64,000 bases of DNA. It comes from Pratylenchus scribneri (taxonomy: Eukaryota; Nematoda; Chromadorea; Rhabditida; Pratylenchidae). Within the stretch, counting starts at the first letter, position 1, and the number at the start of each line of letters is the position of its first letter. The position numbers were made by a program, and so were the translations under genes. The notes below the pieces were generated by a model that saw only the letters and a program-made list of their open reading frames with translations, searched no databases and had not been told where the DNA came from. This document shows positions 58,725 to 64,000 of the stretch, in pieces. The stretch lies in NCBI GenBank assembly GCA_030063045.1, contig JAQSEB010000146.1, forward strand, positions 496,001-560,000, written 5' to 3'.

Positions 58725-61700
58725 TTAATGAATTTGGGCGAGATCTTCAACCAATTTTAGCAAATCCTCTTTGGTCATTAAACTGGCTTCTTGTTCTCCA
58801 TTATTTCCTCTTTTCATTTTTAATCCGGTCAAAACACTTTGCAATAAATCCTTCGGCATTTCTATAATTGATTCAATCAAATCGCCATCAATAAATCCCG
58901 TTGCTGGTTCTATTCTCCTTTCCGAGAAAAAACTTCTGAAATCAGCATGGTCAACACGCATGCTTAAATGGAAATTTATTATTAAAAAGTATTTTGTAAA
59001 TTTTACCAATTATGTGTTTTTGTTGCAATTGCTTTTTGCAAATCTTGAAGAAATCTTAAATTGAATTAATAAAGTAGTTTAATATAATAAAAGATTTATA
59101 TTATCTTACGTAAAAATATGCGGGGGAATTTGAACAATTGAGCCAAGGCCTCCATCAGAAGTTCCATAAATCAATGGATTTGTAAATATTATTTCCTTGC
59201 TCGCATCATTTTGTTGCGCATTAATTATTGTGCCACGTTGGAATACATTAATCATTTCGCCCAAAAAATAAAGACCAGCTTTCTAAAAATAAAAAAAAAA
59301 AAAAGAATTGTTTTCAAATTAACCAATAAAATGTACTTTAAGTCGCATTTTATCTTCATCCGTTTCAGCATTTGAATCAGTTTTGCAACAATAAATATTA
59401 TAATTTGATTCGGCAGCGAAAAATGTTTCTGAATCGACAATTTCGCAAGCGGTGGTCCATTCTGCTGAATAATCCCTTTAAATTAAATAAAAATTAGTTT
59501 ATATATATTTTTTTCAAAAACCTAGCAATTTCCTCGAAAGATGAATCCAACGGTTTGTAACTGAGCAGACAAATTGAACGCATCAAATCGCCAACCAAGA
59601 CCAAATCACCTTTGGTCTTCATGTATAAAGCTTGGATAAAGTTAACTTAATTTGAAAATTGATTAAAAATTAAATTTTATTTTTGGAATACAATTTGAGC
59701 ATTCCAATCGTAAATCTCGTTCCGGTGTCCATTCATAAAGTCGAATAGTACTGTTCACCGTACATATTAATTTATTTCCCAATGTGGTCATCGAATAAAC
59801 TGCGCCTAAAAAAAGAAAAATTAAAATATTTTATTTGATTTTTTACCTTTTGTCTCCTTTTCTGCCACAATTCTTAGTTTCGCCATTCCTTCTGGTGAAT
59901 CTGCATTTTGAGTTGCTTGGATGATTATAATTCTTCCCTTAAAATAATTCATATAAAATTAAACAAAATTAATTAATTTTTTTACTTGTTTTGATTCCGA
60001 CTCCTCCGACATTAATGATGTTCCAACGGCAAAATATGGATTCGGATCATCGCCCAATTTGGCCGAACAAATTGAAAGGCCTTGTTCTTGTTTATTCAAT
60101 TCCAACACTTGAAGGCATTCAAAATTATTGGCATCAAGGAAGCAAACAGAATGAATTTCCGCATCAATATTTGATGAATAAGCCGTAAATTCTTGCTGTT
60201 GAGAAGAAGCAGTTAAACTTGAAGTGCAGGCAGTCGAGGAATATCCTCCAGATGATGGATTATATTTTGGACCGGTTATTGAGATTGATGGTCTGCTGGT
60301 TCTTTGGTAATCTTCTGGCCTGGATGTGAGAATGGCAATAATTCCCGAATCATAGGCAATTCGAGAAATGGCTAAATTTAAACTATTAAAAAATCATCAA
60401 TAATTAAAATAACATACTTTCACCCAGCTGAACGGAACGAATATGTAATTTTTGAATATCATCGATGACACCAATGATCAAATTTTCGCCATCAGAACTA
60501 AAAATGGAATTATTTTTATTTTACTATTTCAAACTTACAGTGCCAAACAGTCACGATAAGCTTCGGAATTAAGTGGACACATTTGAGTAACGGTGCGCAA
60601 ATTAACATTTGAAAATGAGATTTTTTGATTGTTTGAGTAGATGACGGTTGGCCGATCGGAACAGGCAAAAACATTTATGGCCATTTTCCTTGAGATGAAT
60701 TTGCAAAGGGAAGTGGGCCGAGTGCCCAGTGAGAATTTCTTTTGTTCAGAGAGAAAACCTATAAATATTTAAAAAACAAGATTTATTATTTCAAACCTGT
60801 AATTGGATCAATTTTGAAGTGCAAAACGGTCCCATCGCCTAAGGCCACGAACAAATAATTTCCACCCTCCATTGTTATTAATAAAAGAGATTTTGGCATA
60901 AATTCGGAAATGTTGAGCAATTTTTCTTCAATAACCAATTGTGGTTTGTCCGAATTTATCAGAGAATAAATTGCCACTGAATGTTCTGCCCAGAAGCCAA
61001 CGGCAAATAATTGTGAAATTGGTGAGGTTCCTTTTTAATTATAAAATATATTCAGAAATATTATTGATTAATTACCAAGTGGTGAAATGTCCAAACAAGC
61101 AATTTCATTTTTGCATTCCAATTGATTCAATAATTTTATTTCATCATTAATCACATTCAAATAGAAAATTTGACTGCCAGAAGAGACGAGGATTTGACCA
61201 CTTTCGGCATTCACTGCCGCCAATGTAATTCCATATTCTCGCATTGAACCAGTCCATTTTGTATGAAATTGACCATCACCGGAAATTAATTGGATAAATT
61301 CAGAATTAATTTGAAGGATTCGATCGGATGATAAATTGCCAGCCCAAATAGTTGTTTTGCTTAAATCAAAATCTAAAAATAATTAATTTAAGTATTTTAA
61401 TTTTAATATAAAAAAACCTGGAATTTGAGTATCCTCCATCTCTTCGCGATCAATCAACAAAACATTTGTTCCACCGGCAAAAGATATAACCAAATAATTA
61501 TCCAATTTTGAAGCAATTCTCAATGGAAAAATGGCCTTAATTCCAGACAATTCAACTGTGGCCATTTCCTCAATTCCAATGCCGCTTCGAATTATTCGTA
61601 ATGAACCATCTTTGAAAGCGCCCGAAACACTGATTAACTTAACAAGAAATTATAAAAAAAATTACAATGAATAAAAATAACCTGTTTTTGGCCTTCAGCT

Positions 61701-63812
61701 TCCATCAATATTAGATCGCGAATTGGACCCAAATTGGGGAATGTGTCGATGACAATGACAAATGAATTTGAATCCGAATCAATTGGTTCAGTGGAAAGGC
61801 GTATCAATTGACTATCACCCACTTTTGAGCCAACCAATGCAACAGAATTGTCCAAATAGACGAGACATTCGGGAATTGAAATTTCACCGAGCAATTCAAT
61901 CTAAATTGGGTGAATTTTAAATGGTATTTATATGAATATATGAGACCTTTAAATCGCGAATCTCCTCAATGCCCTCCTTTGATACTTCTTTTAATAAAAG
62001 CAACATGAATAATCTATAAATGTGTTCAAATTATTTAAATATTTTAAATTCCCACCTTCCAGACAAATCACCAAGTAGAAAACGTTCTCCGGTTTTATCA
62101 ATTCGGCCGTAACAATTAAACCTTGCCATGTTGATCAAAGGAGGGGCCACTGCGATAAAATGTGTTGGACTCTATTTTGATTAGTTTTTAATATTAAATT
62201 AATAAAGTAATTAAATTTACTTTTTGATAGCTGATTGATTCTTGGCCAACCACAACAATTCCCCCATATGGTGCGGGAATTGGGACAAGCAAAGTGGCTT
62301 CGGCCTCGATATTACCTTAAAATAATATTTTTATTAAATATAATTAAACATAAATAACTTTGATGCCAAAGAGGTGGCCGAAATTCTCTTTTTTCCATAT
62401 CAATTTCACAAACTTTTAAATGTCGACCACTTAAATCCTGATAAAAATATGCGATCGTCGGTGACCCTAAAAAGCGATAATTGAGCTTTTTAAATATTCA
62501 AAAATACTAACCAGTGACTTCCAAAAATGCCAAATCCGTTACATTATTATCCTCAAATCGTAAATTGAAACTCTTCAATTCTTTTCCTTCTTGCCATTGA
62601 ATCAATTTTAAATGTCCCTCATATAATCTCAATGCTATTAGCTGAAAAATAAATATAAAATTCGAGAAAAATGAAATTAATTTAAATTTAAACCCCGGAT
62701 TCGTGCACACATGCGATTATGCCAGTTTCTGCCTGTCGGCCAACTTTATCCGCCACATGACCAAATGCTCGAGTCCTTGGTGTTCCGTCCGGCTCAAATC
62801 CCAAAATGGCGATATCATATTTTGCAGTCAGAACGACAATACTATCAAGTTCCTGAAAATTAGGAATTAATTAAATATAAATATTTCTTTATAACTTCTC
62901 CAGGCAATTTGAAAACATTCATCGCAGCAATTCGACCAAAAATTGGAATTTCTTTATGTGGTTTCAGTCCTTCAGCGGTCAATAAAAGATGATCAATTCG
63001 ATTCACTCTTGCCTGGAAATTATTTATTGATTAATATTTTAAAAAAGGAAAACATACCAGCATCAAATCGAGTTCATTTACATTCCGAAAATGACCAACA
63101 ATTGCAAATTGTACTAAAATTTGGATTTTAAACTATTTCAGAAAATTGGCAATCCTAAAGAATCCGGCCCCCCAAATTTTTTTCCATTTTCTAGGGTAAA
63201 AAATGATGCAGAATTCATATATGACATCCTTTTCGCCATATCTTGCCATCTTGGTAAGGTAATGCCAACTTTTACCAAGAAAAAGCAAAGGGGGGACCAA
63301 GGGCATTTTTGGTGAAAATTTTTACATAGCTATATTATAGCTCAAACAACTCAGCTCTCTGAGCTGAATGGAATGATACCATTTTTACTAGATAATATTG
63401 TAATATAAGCAAGTTATAAGTCAAAAACTTTACCAAGATCTAAAAGTTTTTAGATCATAACTTGCCAATAACTGCATATTACCCTTTAAAAATGGTATCA
63501 TTCGATTCCTCTCGACGATCTGCATCGAATAAGCTATTATTTGGCTATGTAAAAAATTTTCACCAAAAATGCCCTTGGTCCCCTCTTTGCTTTTTCTTGG
63601 TAAAATTCGGCATTACCTTACCAAGATGACAAGATATGGCGAAAAGGATGTCAGATTCGTTCTCTACGCCCCCGATTACCTTTAGAAATTAATTTAAAAA
63701 AAAATTTTTTTGGGGGACCGGATTCTTTAGGATTGCCAGAAAATTATTAAAAAAAAATACCTGCTGTTGGTTTCTGCAATGAACAAATATAACTGTGCGA
63801 AGATTCCTCCAT
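58725..63812 (-). CDS. ddb-1: DNA damage-binding protein 1 (DDB1), CUL4 ligase adaptor
   Basis: Exon 1 (63761-63812) begins at the ATG at 63812 with [11 protein letters not shown] and joins exon 2 (63058-63113, [19 protein letters not shown]) across a 647-bp intron that holds a MITE. More than fifteen short exons follow. Blocks in order include [149 protein letters not shown], and, at the C-terminus, [20 protein letters not shown] and [12 protein letters not shown] before the stop at 58725. These match DDB1 throughout its three beta-propellers and helical C-terminal domain. The protein links CUL4 to DCAF substrate receptors and acts in nucleotide excision repair and licensing control. Confidence 0.94.
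63148..63737. mobile_element. 590-bp foldback MITE in ddb-1 intron 1
   Basis: The element starts GGCAATCCTAAAGAATCCGG and ends with the complement (CCGGATTCTTTAGGATTGCC). Inverted similarity continues almost to the centre near 63440, with long matched blocks such as GACATCCTTTTCGCCATATC and CCAAGGGCATTTTTGGTGAA on the two arms. The 8 bp AGAAAATT stands immediately outside both ends (63140-63147 and 63738-63745), a target-site duplication. An 8-bp duplication fits the hAT, Merlin or P superfamilies. There is no coding capacity, so it is non-autonomous. Confidence 0.92.
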
Positions 63813-64000
63813 TGAATTCTATTTATTTTAATAATTAAAATGAAAATTTAAAATTCATAAATAAATTAGATTAAATTAACTTTTAAATGAAAATCTCGAA
63901 ATTTATTTATTAAAATTTATATAAATTGAAAAAGTTCAAAAATGAAGATCAAGAATTTGAGTGTAATTAAAATATTCCAACAATATTATTTTCATAATTG
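63813..64000. other. Upstream flank of ddb-1
   Basis: AT-rich sequence upstream of the ddb-1 start codon, cut by the window edge. No gene seen. It presumably contains the promoter or a trans-splice acceptor. Confidence 0.4.

Noticed and set aside
1..64000. Possible bacterial origin or horizontal transfer of a gene cluster, given that plant-parasitic nematodes carry such genes
   Set aside because: All recognised genes are typical animal genes with introns, and no cell-wall enzyme or other bacterial-type gene was seen.
1..64000. tRNA, rRNA or spliced-leader RNA genes
   Set aside because: No stretch showed the A-box/B-box pattern with a convincing cloverleaf, nor rRNA or SL core sequences. Reading by eye cannot fully exclude a tRNA.

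Overview
This is nuclear DNA from a nematode. The window is AT-rich, its protein-coding genes are cut by many short introns (often 40-60 bp), and the recognisable proteins have their closest relatives in Caenorhabditis: an ACR-16-type nicotinic receptor, a Fos-type bZIP protein, a cuticlin-like ZP protein, SNAP-25/RIC-4, DDB-1 and MBF1. At least three introns read as GC-AG rather than GT-AG. GC-AG introns are known to be frequent in plant-parasitic cyst nematodes, and with the base composition this suggests a tylenchid such as Heterodera or Globodera. That assignment is an inference.

Left half (1-37.6 kb), mostly neuronal, cuticle and sensory genes with long spacers. A rhodopsin-type GPCR (minus, 397-2465) is followed by about 8.9 kb without a supportable gene, which contains a 20-base G tract. 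Next come an acr-16 orthologue (plus, 11357-14496, all 12 exons placed), a fos-1-like bZIP gene (minus, 15481-21302), a transmembrane ZP-domain cuticlin-like gene (minus, 23696-26826), a serpentine chemoreceptor (minus, 28830-30491), a coiled-coil protein resembling FBF1/DYF-19 (plus, 33771-35978) and a type II Golgi sulfotransferase (plus, 36271-37619). Four minisatellite arrays with a common CCGCCT...TTTCCGGAAA core are scattered here, two of them inside introns.

Right half (37.7-64 kb), compact and mostly housekeeping. Six minus-strand genes run head to tail from 54.6 kb down to 37.7 kb: SNAP-25 (ric-4), CDK9, importin-5 (imb-3), a GIY-YIG nuclease of the ANKLE1/LEM-3 type, an Sds3/BRMS1 family protein and the tRNA methyltransferase TRMT11. 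The gaps are only 235-431 bp, so part of the run may be an operon. A small secreted cysteine-rich gene lies on the opposite strand inside the last large intron of TRMT11. After this comes an unusual 2-kb unit (55454-57498): a broken gene between two inverted GCCAAC-type repeat arrays, the whole bounded by a 14-bp direct repeat. mbf-1 (plus) and ddb-1 (minus) converge at the right end. Intron 1 of ddb-1 carries a 590-bp foldback MITE with an 8-bp target duplication.

The most interesting signals are the 2-kb bounded unit, the dispersed minisatellite family, a pair of near-identical 78-bp elements upstream of two neighbouring genes in the minus-strand run, and a 13-bp intronic complementarity that would hide the 3' splice site of a 48-nt exon of the fos-1-like gene. 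No CRISPR array, rRNA gene or convincing tRNA gene was seen.
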